Shown here piece after piece: positions 35,324 through 44,248 of a stretch of DNA of 64,000 nucleotides. Origin of the DNA: Rhodospirillaceae bacterium (lineage in GTDB: Bacteria; Pseudomonadota; Alphaproteobacteria; UBA8366; Aestuariispiraceae). A model generated the notes under the pieces. The model searched no databases and was not told the DNA's origin. It was given only the letters and a program-made list of their open reading frames with translations. The stretch covers positions 62,001 to 126,000 of the forward strand of contig PAQY01000017.1 in NCBI GenBank assembly GCA_002709955.1, read 5' to 3'. Within the stretch, counting starts at the first letter, position 1. Each line of letters begins with the position of its first letter. A program made the position numbers and the translations under genes.

Positions 35324-36121
35324 ATGAAAGCCTGGATAATGGTGCATCAATACCCAGAATTTGATATTTCCAGCGGCGAGAGCGTCGCGTTGTTTCTGGT
35401 TCCAGATTCGACCAACCAAAGCCTGACCGAAGACAGGGTCTATGAGGAGAGCTTCCAGCTTCCCCATGTTTTTCAGCGGGGCCAGGCCCTGGTTGGGATT
35501 ACTCAGAAGCAGCATGTGACCCATACCCATGGGGGTGGATTGGTGCAACAGGCCGGGTTCTTCTACACGTCCTATGGCATCTATGGGGTGTTGAGCAGCT
35601 ATGACCTGAACACAGCACTGGGCGGCGTTGAATCCTTGCATGGCAATATCTCCAGCGCGACGGACTATACGGTCTATGACTTTAAGTTTTCCGCTGATAT
35701 GCACGAAATCTGGGACTTTAAGCGTGGCGATGACATCGATGTTCTGGTCCAGGCCATTCGACGCGGCGGCCGCTTCCGCGCCGTCGTGGAAAAGAAGGAT
35801 GGTTCGCGACAATCAAGCCCTGTTGAGATGCCGTATTATTGGCCGGATCAAAATCTTGTTCAATTTCAAACGAAAATCGAATTCTTTCCCTCAGAAATTC
35901 TGGATGAAAAACGTATGACGGAAACCCTGTCTAAAGACGGCTATCCGCTGGGGGAAAATCCCGGGCCTATTACTGAATTGATTTTTAATAATGTTGCATC
36001 GACCTATTTGTCACTGTTTACCGATGGTCGCTATTATTCTTTGGGACAAGTAAAGCCAGGGACGTTCCTGGAATATGAAAATTTAACGATCTTTGCCAAT
36101 TGGCGTGTTAATGAAGAATAA
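35324..36121 (+). CDS. Uncharacterised 265-aa protein
   Basis: No family recognised. There is no signal peptide or membrane segment. The middle is rich in aromatic residues and beta-prone (QQAGFFYTSYGIYGVLSSYD, DFKFSADMHEIWDFKRGDDI) and the C-terminus ends KPGTFLEYENLTIFANWRVN. Histidines in QKQHVTHTHGGG could bind a metal. Codon use is like the neighbours with somewhat more A/T near the 3' end. It is divergent from the XRE-cupin/GNAT operon; a separate function is likely. Confidence 0.65.
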   Translation: MKAWIMVHQYPEFDISSGESVALFLVPDSTNQSLTEDRVYEESFQLPHVFQRGQALVGITQKQHVTHTHGGGLVQQAGFFYTSYGIYGVLSSYDLNTALGGVESLHGNISSATDYTVYDFKFSADMHEIWDFKRGDDIDVLVQAIRRGGRFRAVVEKKDGSRQSSPVEMPYYWPDQNLVQFQTKIEFFPSEILDEKRMTETLSKDGYPLGENPGPITELIFNNVASTYLSLFTDGRYYSLGQVKPGTFLEYENLTIFANWRVNEE

Positions 36122-36201
36122 ACCAGTTGCCTATACGCTGATTCGTGCCGTACTTCCTGTTGGAAGGGCGTGCTGACTAGACCACGATCAGGAGTGTATT
36201 C

Positions 36202-36714
36202 TTGTCATTGTCCATTGACCCCAGTTTCGTGACATCTAAGAAAATCCACGCACTCTTGAACTATTGGTCTGCGCGACGCCAGGGCACCGACTGGCCCATG
36301 CGCGACTCCATCATTCCCTGGGAAATCACGCCCTATCTGCCAAACATTGTGATCAGCGAAATCAATCATAAATCACATCAGGTTTACTATCGACTGGTTG
36401 GTACAAAGGTCGTGGAGATGTCCCGATTTGATTTCACCGGTCGTTGGTTGCATGAAATGAGTCCAGCCTCTGAGGAGCCTGGGGTCTGGGAACAGGCTTA
36501 TGCTATGATGATAGAGACAGCTTCGCCGGTTTATGGGCAAACGGGTATTCCGATTGCGGATGGCAGTGAAATCCTGGTGCGCGAAGAATTCGGGATGTTT
36601 CCGCTGCAGGTCCCAAAGAAAGATGTCTTTCAATGCATTGCCCTGGAAGACTATGGACCCCTGATGCATTTTAATCCGGATGATTTGCGTGCGATGCGAC
36701 CGGCAAAAAGGTAG
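36202..36714 (+). CDS. PAS-domain (PAS_5, PF07310-type) protein
   Basis: A 170-aa protein typical of Rhodospirillales genomes, which hold many copies. LNYWSARRQGTDWPMRDSII, ITPYLPNIVISEI and YYRLVGTKVVEMSRFDFTGR are the family's features. It is a stand-alone sensor-like domain with no output module. The start is a TTG 8 bp after AGGAG; no ATG fits. Function unknown. Confidence 0.82.
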   Translation: MSLSIDPSFVTSKKIHALLNYWSARRQGTDWPMRDSIIPWEITPYLPNIVISEINHKSHQVYYRLVGTKVVEMSRFDFTGRWLHEMSPASEEPGVWEQAYAMMIETASPVYGQTGIPIADGSEILVREEFGMFPLQVPKKDVFQCIALEDYGPLMHFNPDDLRAMRPAKR

Positions 36715-36765
36715 AATACCGGCAACAGAATGCTGGAGGGCACGGACCGGACAAGGGAGATGGTG

Positions 36766-37260
36766 ATGATACAAGGGCTGCATCATAACGCATATCGATG
36801 CCGCGATTCAGAAGAGACACGCAGTTTCTATGAAGGGTTCCTGGGCCTGCCACTGGTCCATGCTTTTGAAATTGTGGAAACGAAGACTGGTCGGGAAACC
36901 AAGGTTTTGCACAGTTTTTATCAAATGCAGGACGGGTCGTGCCTGGCATTTTTTGAGGTTCCTTCATCCCCCTTTGATTTCAAGGATCAGCATGATTTCG
37001 ACCTGCATATTGCGTTACAGGTTGATCGCAGCACATTGCTAAAGATGTTTGAGAAGGGAAAGGCGCAGGGGCGCGAAACGCGGGGCATTGCGGATCATGG
37101 TTTCATAGAATCCATCTATTTCCGCGATCCCAATGGCTATGTCATTGAACTGACCGCGCCGACGCAACAGGCTGATGCCATCCTGACCAAGGGCAAGAAG
37201 GAAGCGCATGGCATCCTGTCCCATTGGCAGGCGACGAAACCCGCCCCGGTTTCGGATTAA
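36766..37260 (+). CDS. VOC-family (glyoxalase I-like) protein
   Basis: A 164-aa vicinal-oxygen-chelate protein with two beta-alpha-beta-beta-beta units. IQGLHHNAYRCRDSEETRSF has the first metal His; LHIALQVD the second part; IYFRDPNGYVIELTAP gives the final Glu. Relatives are lactoylglutathione lyases or ring-cleavage dioxygenases. The ATG at 36766 is 6 bp after AAGGGAG. A true glyoxalase II (gloB) lies 1 kb on, but homology to GloA proper is not certain. Confidence 0.85.
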   Translation: MIQGLHHNAYRCRDSEETRSFYEGFLGLPLVHAFEIVETKTGRETKVLHSFYQMQDGSCLAFFEVPSSPFDFKDQHDFDLHIALQVDRSTLLKMFEKGKAQGRETRGIADHGFIESIYFRDPNGYVIELTAPTQQADAILTKGKKEAHGILSHWQATKPAPVSD

Positions 37261-37264
37261 TGCC

Positions 37265-38017
37265 CTAACCTTCCTGGCGAGAGGCTGTGGGGGCAGCAAG
37301 GGCAGGCACCGGCATTAATCGACGCCGGAAGGGTACCCGATGGGCTGGTGTCGCGGCATAGACCTGCTTATGTGCCTCCACAAAAAGCGCCCCGCCCAGC
37401 CTTGGTGCCCAGCGGCGACCGATCTTCTCAAAGCTGGGACCGGCCTTTAGGATCGGGTTCCAATTGCTGGGCGGCATATACAGCGCGCGGGTGATTGAAA
37501 TCGGTTCAAATAAAGTATCTGACAGCAGGCGTTCCATCTGTGCCTTGCTATAGGGTTTTCCATGGCCAAACGGGGTGCGTTCCGTGCGGGACCATATTCC
37601 GCGACGCGACGGGACGACGGCCAATAAATGGCCCTGTCCAGACAGAACGCGCCAGCATTCCCGCATCATCGCGCGCAAATGTTCACTGTTTTCAACAGCA
37701 TGGACCAATAACAATCGATCAATCGACATGTCATCAAAGGGCAGGGAGGTTTCTTCCGCCAGGGCAACGCGGTTGGGTTTGCCGCGTGGCCAATGCGTGA
37801 CCCCTTGATGGGCGGGCATAATGGCCAACAGGCGGGAAGCCTCGCCGTCAAACTGCTTCAGATACGGGGTGGCATAGCCCACTCCAACGACGCTCATTCC
37901 CTTTACATCGGGCCAGTGCGCCCGGATTTCAGCTTGCACGATCCCCCGCGCCGCCTTGCCCAGGCGGCTGCGATAGAATTGGTTAAAATCAACGACGTCG
38001 CTCCACATGGTGGTCAC
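37265..38017 (-). CDS. Class I SAM-dependent methyltransferase (gloB-linked)
   Basis: A 250-aa methyltransferase_11-type protein. MSVVGVGYATPYLKQF is the SAM loop (unusual VGVGYAT), LPFDDMSIDRLLLVHAVENS is motif III and LSGQGHLLAVVPSRRGIWSR follows. Alphaproteobacteria commonly keep this gene divergent from gloB, as here (120-bp gap). Its substrate is not known to me. The Arg/Pro-rich C-terminus looks unstructured. Confidence 0.85.
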   Translation of the reverse strand: MTTMWSDVVDFNQFYRSRLGKAARGIVQAEIRAHWPDVKGMSVVGVGYATPYLKQFDGEASRLLAIMPAHQGVTHWPRGKPNRVALAEETSLPFDDMSIDRLLLVHAVENSEHLRAMMRECWRVLSGQGHLLAVVPSRRGIWSRTERTPFGHGKPYSKAQMERLLSDTLFEPISITRALYMPPSNWNPILKAGPSFEKIGRRWAPRLGGALFVEAHKQVYAATPAHRVPFRRRLMPVPALAAPTASRQEG

Positions 38018-38137
38018 TATATCAGTTTGTGTAGCCAGGGGCAGCCATCAATAAATTCTAAGATATCACCGGCTCTTGCCTTCCCATCGGGGCCATGAAA
38101 CTCTATCTGAAATAGGAAGATCAGGAAGAGAGGATGA

Positions 38138-38902
38138 ATGCTGGATATCCGCCAAATACCGGTTTTGAATGATAACTACGTCTATCTGGTTCGGGAAACC
38201 CAATCCGGGGCCACTGCTGTCGTTGACCCCGCTGTTGCTGCGCCCGTGCTGGCGGAAGCACGGCGTTTGGGGTGGACCATCACACATATTCTAAACACCC
38301 ATCACCATGGGGATCATGTCGGCGGCAATCTGGAAATTCAGGCTGCGACCGGCTGTCACATCGTTGGTCCACGGGCAGATAAGGATCGCATCCCCGGCAT
38401 TCAGACCCAAGTTGGGGACGGGGACCGCTATACCTTTGGGCAGGCAGAGGCGACGGTGTTCGACGTGCCGGGTCATACACGGGGGCATATCGCCTATTGG
38501 TTCGCAGCAGATGATGCGCTGTTCTGTGGGGATACCTTGTTTGCCCTGGGCTGTGGGCGCCTGTTCGAAGGCACGCCTGCCCAGATGTGGAAAAGCTTGG
38601 GCAAGCTAAAGGCCCTGCCGGATGAAACGCGGGTTTATTGTGCCCACGAATATACCCAAGCCAATGCGAAATTCGCCCTGTCGGTGGATGGTGACAATGC
38701 CGCATTGGTTGCCCGGGCGACAGAAATTGACGCGACACGGGCCAGGGGCAAGCCGACGGTCCCCTCCACCCTGGGGATCGAAAAACACACCAATCCCTTT
38801 CTTCGGGCGGATAATCCGATCCTGGCCCGCAATCTTGGTCTGGGGGGCGCATCCGCTGAAGAGGTTTTCGCCGAGGTGCGGTCCCGCAAGGATCATTTCT
38901 AA
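38138..38902 (+). CDS. gloB: Hydroxyacylglutathione hydrolase (glyoxalase II)
   Basis: A 254-aa metallo-beta-lactamase-fold enzyme. The metal motif THHHGDH gives His55, His57, Asp59 and His60; DVPGHTRGHIAYWF and FCGDTLFALGCGRLFEGTP supply His and Asp; YCAHEYTQANAKFAL is the glutathione-binding region that separates GloB from other family members. It hydrolyses S-D-lactoylglutathione to lactate and glutathione in methylglyoxal detoxification. Confidence 0.95.
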   Translation: MLDIRQIPVLNDNYVYLVRETQSGATAVVDPAVAAPVLAEARRLGWTITHILNTHHHGDHVGGNLEIQAATGCHIVGPRADKDRIPGIQTQVGDGDRYTFGQAEATVFDVPGHTRGHIAYWFAADDALFCGDTLFALGCGRLFEGTPAQMWKSLGKLKALPDETRVYCAHEYTQANAKFALSVDGDNAALVARATEIDATRARGKPTVPSTLGIEKHTNPFLRADNPILARNLGLGGASAEEVFAEVRSRKDHF

Positions 38903-38950
38903 ATTTCGCAACACAGTGTCCCTGACAGGACCGATCTAAAGGATGCTTAC

Positions 38951-39559
38951 ATGAAGCTTTTTTACAGTGATGCCTCCCCCTATGCGCGGAAATGTGCGGT
39001 TGTTGCCCAGGAAAAGGGCCTTGGGGACCAGATCGAGATCGACCGGATCAATGTTTATGAGATGGAATTTCGTGAGATCAATCCCTTAAACAAGATCCCC
39101 TGTCTGGTGCTGCCAGATGGGACGGGTCTGTTCGACAGTTTCGTAATCTGCGATCATCTGGACCGGATTGGGACGGGGCCACGGCTTATTCCCGAAACCG
39201 GGAAAATGCGTGATCAGGTTCTGCGCCTGCATGCCATTGGTCAGGGCATGACCGATGCGGCGTTGAACCTGCGCAGCCAGGTGATGCGCGATGGCAAGCT
39301 GGATACGCCCCTGCCCAAGGATTGGTATATTGACCGTCAATGGGCGGCTATCCAGAAAAGCTGTGTGCTGTTGGATAAGGAAATCGACACGCTGCAAGGT
39401 GATTTGAATCTGGGGATGATTTCGGTCGGGACGGCCCTTGGTTATCTTGACCTGCGTATCCCAGAGGCGGCCTGGCGGCATCATGGTCCGGCATTGGTCG
39501 AATGGTACGATACACTGATGCAGCGCCCCTCCATGCAATCAACCATCCCGAAAGGCTGA
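38951..39559 (+). CDS. Glutathione S-transferase family protein
   Basis: A 202-aa GST. The thioredoxin-like domain begins MKLFYSDASPYARKCAVVAQ, with NPLNKIPCLVLPDG (cis-Pro) and FDSFVICDHLDRIG (Glu/Asp-Ser region). The helical domain has LNLGMISVGTALGYLDLRIP. It lies 48 bp after gloB and is probably co-transcribed, forming a glutathione-linked detoxification group. Confidence 0.9.
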   Translation: MKLFYSDASPYARKCAVVAQEKGLGDQIEIDRINVYEMEFREINPLNKIPCLVLPDGTGLFDSFVICDHLDRIGTGPRLIPETGKMRDQVLRLHAIGQGMTDAALNLRSQVMRDGKLDTPLPKDWYIDRQWAAIQKSCVLLDKEIDTLQGDLNLGMISVGTALGYLDLRIPEAAWRHHGPALVEWYDTLMQRPSMQSTIPKG

Positions 39560-39569
39560 CAGGGCGGTC

Positions 39570-40022
39570 ATGGCGGACCTGACGGCGCAGGATATCATTG
39601 CGAAACTGGGATTGTCCCGACACCCGGAAGGTGGCTGGTATGTTGAAACCTATCGCCATGCCGCGCCGGAAGGGCACCGGGGGCATTCCACCGCGATCTA
39701 TTACCTGTTGGAAGCGGGGGACTGTTCCGCCTGGCACCGCGTCACCGATGCGGACGAGGTCTGGCATTGGTATGCGGGTGGGCCGCTGGCCCTGACGATT
39801 TCACCTAATGGCCAGGATGTCATTGCACATCGATTAGGGCCGGATTTGCAGGTGGGACAGCGCCCGCAGGTTATTGTGCCCGCCAATCATTGGCAGACCG
39901 CTGAAAGCCTGGGGCATTGGACATTGGTTGGGTGCACGGTTGCCCCGGCCTTTCAGTTTGAAAGCTTTGAAATGGCCCCGCCTGACTGGCGTCCGGGGTC
40001 GTCTGGGAAGGGTGAATCGTGA
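39570..40022 (+). CDS. DUF985-type cupin
   Basis: A 150-aa cupin: LSRHPEGGWYVETYRHA, STAIYYLLEAGDCSAWHRV, ADEVWHWYAGGPLAL and FESFEMAPPDW are the DUF985 signature blocks. The barrel may bind a sugar or metal; function unknown. It lies 10 bp after the GST gene and its TGA overlaps the GTG of the next gene. Confidence 0.9.
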   Translation: MADLTAQDIIAKLGLSRHPEGGWYVETYRHAAPEGHRGHSTAIYYLLEAGDCSAWHRVTDADEVWHWYAGGPLALTISPNGQDVIAHRLGPDLQVGQRPQVIVPANHWQTAESLGHWTLVGCTVAPAFQFESFEMAPPDWRPGSSGKGES

Positions 40023-40690
40023 CCTATGCCCTGCTGGCGGAGCGCCTGTTGAAGGTTGGGTTGCTGGCCCGGGGCGGGTTTCATCCCCAAACCGAAGATG
40101 CTGCGCCCCCGACCTGTCGGACGGTTATCCTTGTTGGCAATGCAGGGCCGGAATTCTGGGCCCATTTTCAGGCCGGACGTCGCGCAGAACCCAATCCTCT
40201 GGATGCCTGGACCCGGCGGGAGGTGAACCGCATCGCCGCCTCTGCCTCCGGATGGGCAGTGTATCCATCGGACGGTCCACCCTATTTTCCCTTTCAAAAA
40301 TGGGCGCAAAAGGCGGATAGTGTATTCCCCTCCCCGATCGGTATGTTGATTCATCCGCATTACGGGTTGTGGCATGCCTATCGCGCTGCAATCTGTCTGC
40401 ATGGCGCTATACCTGTCCCGGCGCGCATGGTGGCGGGCAATCCCTGTGACACCTGCCGTGATCGACCCTGCCTGACGACATGCCCTGTCGGGGCATTTTC
40501 GACCAGCGGCTATGATGTTGCCCGTTGTGCGGCGCATCTGGATACGCCAGAAGGGGTAGACTGTCTGGACAAGGGCTGCCGGGCCCGACGGGCCTGTCCA
40601 ATTGCAGGGGATGATTTGTACGCGCCCGGCCAGGCGGCGTTTCATATGGCGGCATTCCAGAACGCCCGTCATGCAGAGAAAAATCAGTAG
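40019..40690 (+). CDS. Iron-sulphur protein resembling the ferredoxin part of QueG
   Basis: A 223-aa protein. The C-terminal half carries CDTCRDRPCLTTCPVGAF and then CLDKGCRARRACPIA, a 2[4Fe-4S]-like cysteine pattern. The N-terminal half (CRTVILVGNAGPEFWAHF, GMLIHPHYGLWHAYRAAI) resembles short ferredoxin proteins of Alphaproteobacteria sometimes compared with epoxyqueuosine reductase, but it lacks a full QueG catalytic domain. The start is a GTG overlapping the cupin stop. The stop codon TAG is the first triplet of the 89-bp repeat. Confidence 0.8.
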   Translation: MTYALLAERLLKVGLLARGGFHPQTEDAAPPTCRTVILVGNAGPEFWAHFQAGRRAEPNPLDAWTRREVNRIAASASGWAVYPSDGPPYFPFQKWAQKADSVFPSPIGMLIHPHYGLWHAYRAAICLHGAIPVPARMVAGNPCDTCRDRPCLTTCPVGAFSTSGYDVARCAAHLDTPEGVDCLDKGCRARRACPIAGDDLYAPGQAAFHMAAFQNARHAEKNQ

Positions 40691-40776
40691 AGCAAATCCC
40701 GAGCAAACGGAATCGTTTGCGACGACGCATTTGCTAAGGAAACAAGTGGTTAGAGTGTCATGTGTGAGCTCATGCG
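40688..40776 (+). repeat. Dispersed intergenic repeat, copy 2 (partner at 14004-14092)
   Basis: Shows nested palindromes: AGCAAAT...ATTTGCT enclosing GCAAACG-GAAT-CGTTTGC, all perfect. It starts at the stop codon of the iron-sulphur protein gene and lies between two convergent genes. Confidence 0.75.
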
Positions 40777-40826
40777 AACGCATGATGCTCTATACGGATC
40801 GGGTTGTGGTATCCGTACGCGTACAG

Positions 40827-41603
40827 TCAGGAAACATTGGTTTCCCGAACGACCCGCGTTACTGTCAGGACATCCACGGCGCGCGCCCCCTCCCGTTTCA
40901 ACCGCCTGGCGATGGCATTCACTGTGGCCCCGGTGGTCAGGACATCATCGATCAACAGAACCCGTTTATCTTTCAGCATGTCCTTATGATGGGCCGCGAC
41001 GTGAAAAGCACCCTCAACATTACGACGCCGGGCGGCGGGGGACAGATGGCCTTGAGAGTCCGTTTCCCGCTGGCGGATCACCAGATCGCCAATAAACGGA
41101 ATGCCCGCCGCACGCGCCAAAGGCTGCCCCAATAAGCTGGATTGATTATAGCGCCGCGAAAACAGCCGACGGCGATGCAATGGCACGGGCGCGACCAGAT
41201 CTGCATCCTGCAACAATTCGCCACCCGCCCGGCGCATCCACGCAGCCAGTCCAGGCGCAAGATCGGCCCGGTCCCCATGCTTGAAGGCGATAACGATATG
41301 GCCAATGCGGTCATCATAGGCGACCGCAGCGCGGGCCCGGTCGAAATAGGGCGGGCGCGACAGGCACGGGCCACAGCGAACGCCCTCCCCGAAATCCAAT
41401 TCGAAGGGATAGCCGCATTGGCTGCATTGCGGCGCGGCGATAAAGCGCGCCTGGATCCAGCATTTGGTGCACAGCCCGCCTGTAGAACCCGTTTGAACAC
41501 CACAGCTGGCGCATCTGGGCGGCAACACGAAATTCAAGGCGACCGTCAGTAGCTGCGCAGGCAGGGTGGTTGCGATGCTGGGCAGGGGGTCAAGGCGCAT
41601 CAT
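40827..41603 (-). CDS. comF: ComF-family phosphoribosyltransferase-like protein
   Basis: A 258-aa protein. The N-terminal zinc-finger-like part has CASCG, CTKC, CSQCGYPF and CGPC; the PRTase part has PLHRRRLFSRRYNQSSLLGQ and the PRPP motif VLLIDDVLTTGAT. ComF is needed for DNA uptake in transformable bacteria, but it is also widespread where competence is unknown. Its start overlaps the 3' end of the rhodanese gene by 14 bp, so the two are co-transcribed. Confidence 0.92.
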   Translation of the reverse strand: MMRLDPLPSIATTLPAQLLTVALNFVLPPRCASCGVQTGSTGGLCTKCWIQARFIAAPQCSQCGYPFELDFGEGVRCGPCLSRPPYFDRARAAVAYDDRIGHIVIAFKHGDRADLAPGLAAWMRRAGGELLQDADLVAPVPLHRRRLFSRRYNQSSLLGQPLARAAGIPFIGDLVIRQRETDSQGHLSPAARRRNVEGAFHVAAHHKDMLKDKRVLLIDDVLTTGATVNAIARRLKREGARAVDVLTVTRVVRETNVS

Positions 41604-43209
41604 GGCCCGTGGTCTTCGCGCCGGAAAGGACTGGATAATCGGGGAAGGTCAATGTACCTTCCCGCTGTATCTGGGGGACCAGGGCGACTTCCCAATCGAT
41701 GTAGCGCTGCATGGCCGCCTTATCCAAAGTGATGTCATAGGGTTTGTGGAAGACATCATCTTCCGCTGAAAAAGCATCCTTGATCCCGGATTCCATTGGA
41801 CCATCAGCCTGTTCCCAGGCGATTGTGCCCCCGGTCAGGACCCGGACGCGGTGGACCCCTGCGCGCATCATATCCTGCGCCGCCAGGGTAGCGATGCGGG
41901 GATCCCGGGCGGTGAATACCAGCAACCGGCTGCATAATACGGATTTCAAATCCGCCATGGCTCTGGCGCGAATGGCAAACCGGGCCCCCTGTGGATGCCC
42001 CTTGCGGTGGCTCAGGCTGGATGAAAAATCGATCATCACAACATCGGTCAGTTTCATCGCATCCGGTGCCGATATCTGAGAAACCGGCATCAGGCACAAT
42101 TCGAATACCGGTTCTTCGACAGGTCCTGTTTGCGTTCCGCGTGACCCAATCCCGTCCTTCAAAACGGCGACATCCCGCCAACCCATCTGGCGCAGCCACG
42201 CCGCCGTCATAAGGGCACGTGTTTCGGTGTCGTCAATCAGCACAAGGCGGCTGTTCAGAATGCCTACATACTCGTCGGTTGCCTGGACTAATTGCCCCCC
42301 CGGCGCATGATGGGACCCGGGTATATGCCCGGCCTGAAATTCCTCTATGGTGCGTACATCCAACAGATAGGTCGTGCGATTGGTCTCAGTGCGCCATGCA
42401 TTGATCGTATCCCAGTCCAGCTGTTCCACGCCAAAATGTGCGGCGACTTTGTGCGCAGCGGACCGCGCCCAGTCATTGGCGGCCTGGTTCGGCTCCGGGG
42501 CCAGATTCGTGTTGCCACGGGCACAGTCCAGCCCGGCCAGCATCCATCCCATTGTGCCATTCTCCAAAGCCACAACCGGATTGGGAACCCCGGCATTGAT
42601 CAGGGATTGCGCCCCTATGATGGATCGTGTCCGCCCGGCACAGTTTACAACAATGGTGGTCTTTGGATTGGGGGCGACGGCTTTGACACGATGCACCAGT
42701 TCTGCGCCGGGCGCATCAATTCCGCCCGGTATGGATAAGGAATTGAATTCGGTGAAGGGGCGGCTGTCCAGAATGACCAGGTCTTCCCCAGAATGCTGCA
42801 TCTGGTTCAGGGTCTCAGCGGAAATATGCGGTGTACCAAATTTGGCCTCAATATACTCCCCGAACCCCTTTGACGGGACATTGACGCCGGAAAACAGGGG
42901 AAAACCCGCTGCTTCCCAGGCATCCACACCGCCATCCAGAATGGTAATATCCGTCCATCCCGCAAAGGCGAGCATATCGGCGATCCCTGCGACCAATCCG
43001 TCACCCGCGTCGCATAAAACGATTGGAACAGACTGGCGGGGGATCATGCGGCGATAGAGCAGTTCAAACCGGCTGCGGGGCATATTGACCGCACGCAGGA
43101 TATGACGGGCCCCAAAGCTGCCTTGCTCTCTGGGATCGATCAGGGCAATTTCCTGCCCGCTGCACAGGGCGGCGTGAAGACTGTGTGCATCGATGGTTTT
43201 GACTGGCAC
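41590..43209 (-). CDS. Protein with four tandem rhodanese-like domains
   Basis: A 539-aa protein beginning at a GTG (43209) preceded by AGAGGG; a longer frame from 43284 would collide with the divergent gene. Four rhodanese repeats are visible. Domain 1 has Cys in IVLCDAGDG; domain 2 has a full active-site loop, VNCAGRTRS; domains 3 (VLIDDTETRAL) and 4 (VFTARDPRIA) lack the cysteine and are probably structural. Sulphur or selenium transfer is the family function; the partner is unknown. Followed directly by comF. Confidence 0.85.
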   Translation of the reverse strand: MPVKTIDAHSLHAALCSGQEIALIDPREQGSFGARHILRAVNMPRSRFELLYRRMIPRQSVPIVLCDAGDGLVAGIADMLAFAGWTDITILDGGVDAWEAAGFPLFSGVNVPSKGFGEYIEAKFGTPHISAETLNQMQHSGEDLVILDSRPFTEFNSLSIPGGIDAPGAELVHRVKAVAPNPKTTIVVNCAGRTRSIIGAQSLINAGVPNPVVALENGTMGWMLAGLDCARGNTNLAPEPNQAANDWARSAAHKVAAHFGVEQLDWDTINAWRTETNRTTYLLDVRTIEEFQAGHIPGSHHAPGGQLVQATDEYVGILNSRLVLIDDTETRALMTAAWLRQMGWRDVAVLKDGIGSRGTQTGPVEEPVFELCLMPVSQISAPDAMKLTDVVMIDFSSSLSHRKGHPQGARFAIRARAMADLKSVLCSRLLVFTARDPRIATLAAQDMMRAGVHRVRVLTGGTIAWEQADGPMESGIKDAFSAEDDVFHKPYDITLDKAAMQRYIDWEVALVPQIQREGTLTFPDYPVLSGAKTTGHDAP

Positions 43210-43291
43210 CGGGAACCCTCTATCTTGAATGCGGTATTGCCACTGTAAAAGCATGTGGCAGGTTAGGGAAAGACTTTGATCCATCAGCGGA

Positions 43292-44248
43292 ATGAGAAAG
43301 CGAGAGACCGTGTCCGGTGACTCCCAGATAGTATTTGATCGCGCGGTTTTGCGTCATCGACGGAACCGCACGGCATCGCGGGCGGGGGATCATGATTTCC
43401 TGTTCCGTGAGGTCGCGGATCGTCTGGTTGAGCGCCTGGCCGATGTTGCGCGGACCTTTGAGTTTGCCCTGGATATCGGCGCGCGCGATGGCCTGCTTGC
43501 CGACACGCTGCGCGACAGTGGCAGGGTCGGTCAGATGATGCTGTGTGACCGCTCCCCGGTCTATGCCAAACAGGCGGCTGTGCGGGGATATCCCAGTTTC
43601 GTGGCGGACGAGGATCTTCTGCCCCTGAAGGAGGAGACTTTTGATCTGATCACATCCTGTCTGGCGCTGCATTGGGTGAATGATCTTCCAGGCTCCCTGG
43701 TTCAGATCAATCGGGCGCTAAAGCCAGATGGCTTGTTTCAGGGGGTGATTTTCGGGGGGGAAACCTTGACCGAATTGCGGCAATGCCTGATGGAGGCGGA
43801 ACTGGCAGAAATGGGCGGTGTCTCGCCCCGTATATCCCCTATGGTGGACCTGCGGGATGCGGCGGGTCTCTTGCAGCGGGCGGGCTTTGCCCTGCCGGTT
43901 GCGGATATGGACCGGATTGACGTCAGCTATACCGATCCATTTCACCTAATGGCGGATCTGCGTGCAATGGGAGAGGCGAATGCCGTCCTTGAGCGTCTGA
44001 AACATGGCACACGCCGCAGTGTCTTTATGCGCGCTGCAGAGCTGTATGCCGCGCGGTTCGGGGGACCGGACGGGCGCATCACGGCGCGATTTGATGTAAT
44101 TTTCCTGCATGGTTGGCGCCCCGCCGCGTCACAGCCTAAGCCCCTGTCGCCCGGCAGTGCGACAACGCGCCTGGCCGATGCCTTGGGGGCGGAAGAAATT
44201 CCGACCGGGGACCGCGTTCGCCCAAAAGGGCCGGGGCATTCCGATTAG
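43292..44248 (+). CDS. BioC/NDUFAF5-like SAM-dependent methyltransferase
   Basis: A 318-aa protein. VFDRAVLRHRRNRTA at the N-terminus, FALDIGARDGLLADTL (SAM loop), LITSCLALHWVNDLPGSLVQ and DIDVSYTDPFHLMADLRAMG-like text match the bacterial relatives of human NDUFAF5, which hydroxylates an Arg of complex I subunit NDUFS7. Alphaproteobacterial copies often neighbour comF, as here. Whether it acts on complex I or like BioC is not shown. It overlaps the convergent DUF1223 gene by 4 bp. Confidence 0.87.
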   Translation: MRKRETVSGDSQIVFDRAVLRHRRNRTASRAGDHDFLFREVADRLVERLADVARTFEFALDIGARDGLLADTLRDSGRVGQMMLCDRSPVYAKQAAVRGYPSFVADEDLLPLKEETFDLITSCLALHWVNDLPGSLVQINRALKPDGLFQGVIFGGETLTELRQCLMEAELAEMGGVSPRISPMVDLRDAAGLLQRAGFALPVADMDRIDVSYTDPFHLMADLRAMGEANAVLERLKHGTRRSVFMRAAELYAARFGGPDGRITARFDVIFLHGWRPAASQPKPLSPGSATTRLADALGAEEIPTGDRVRPKGPGHSD

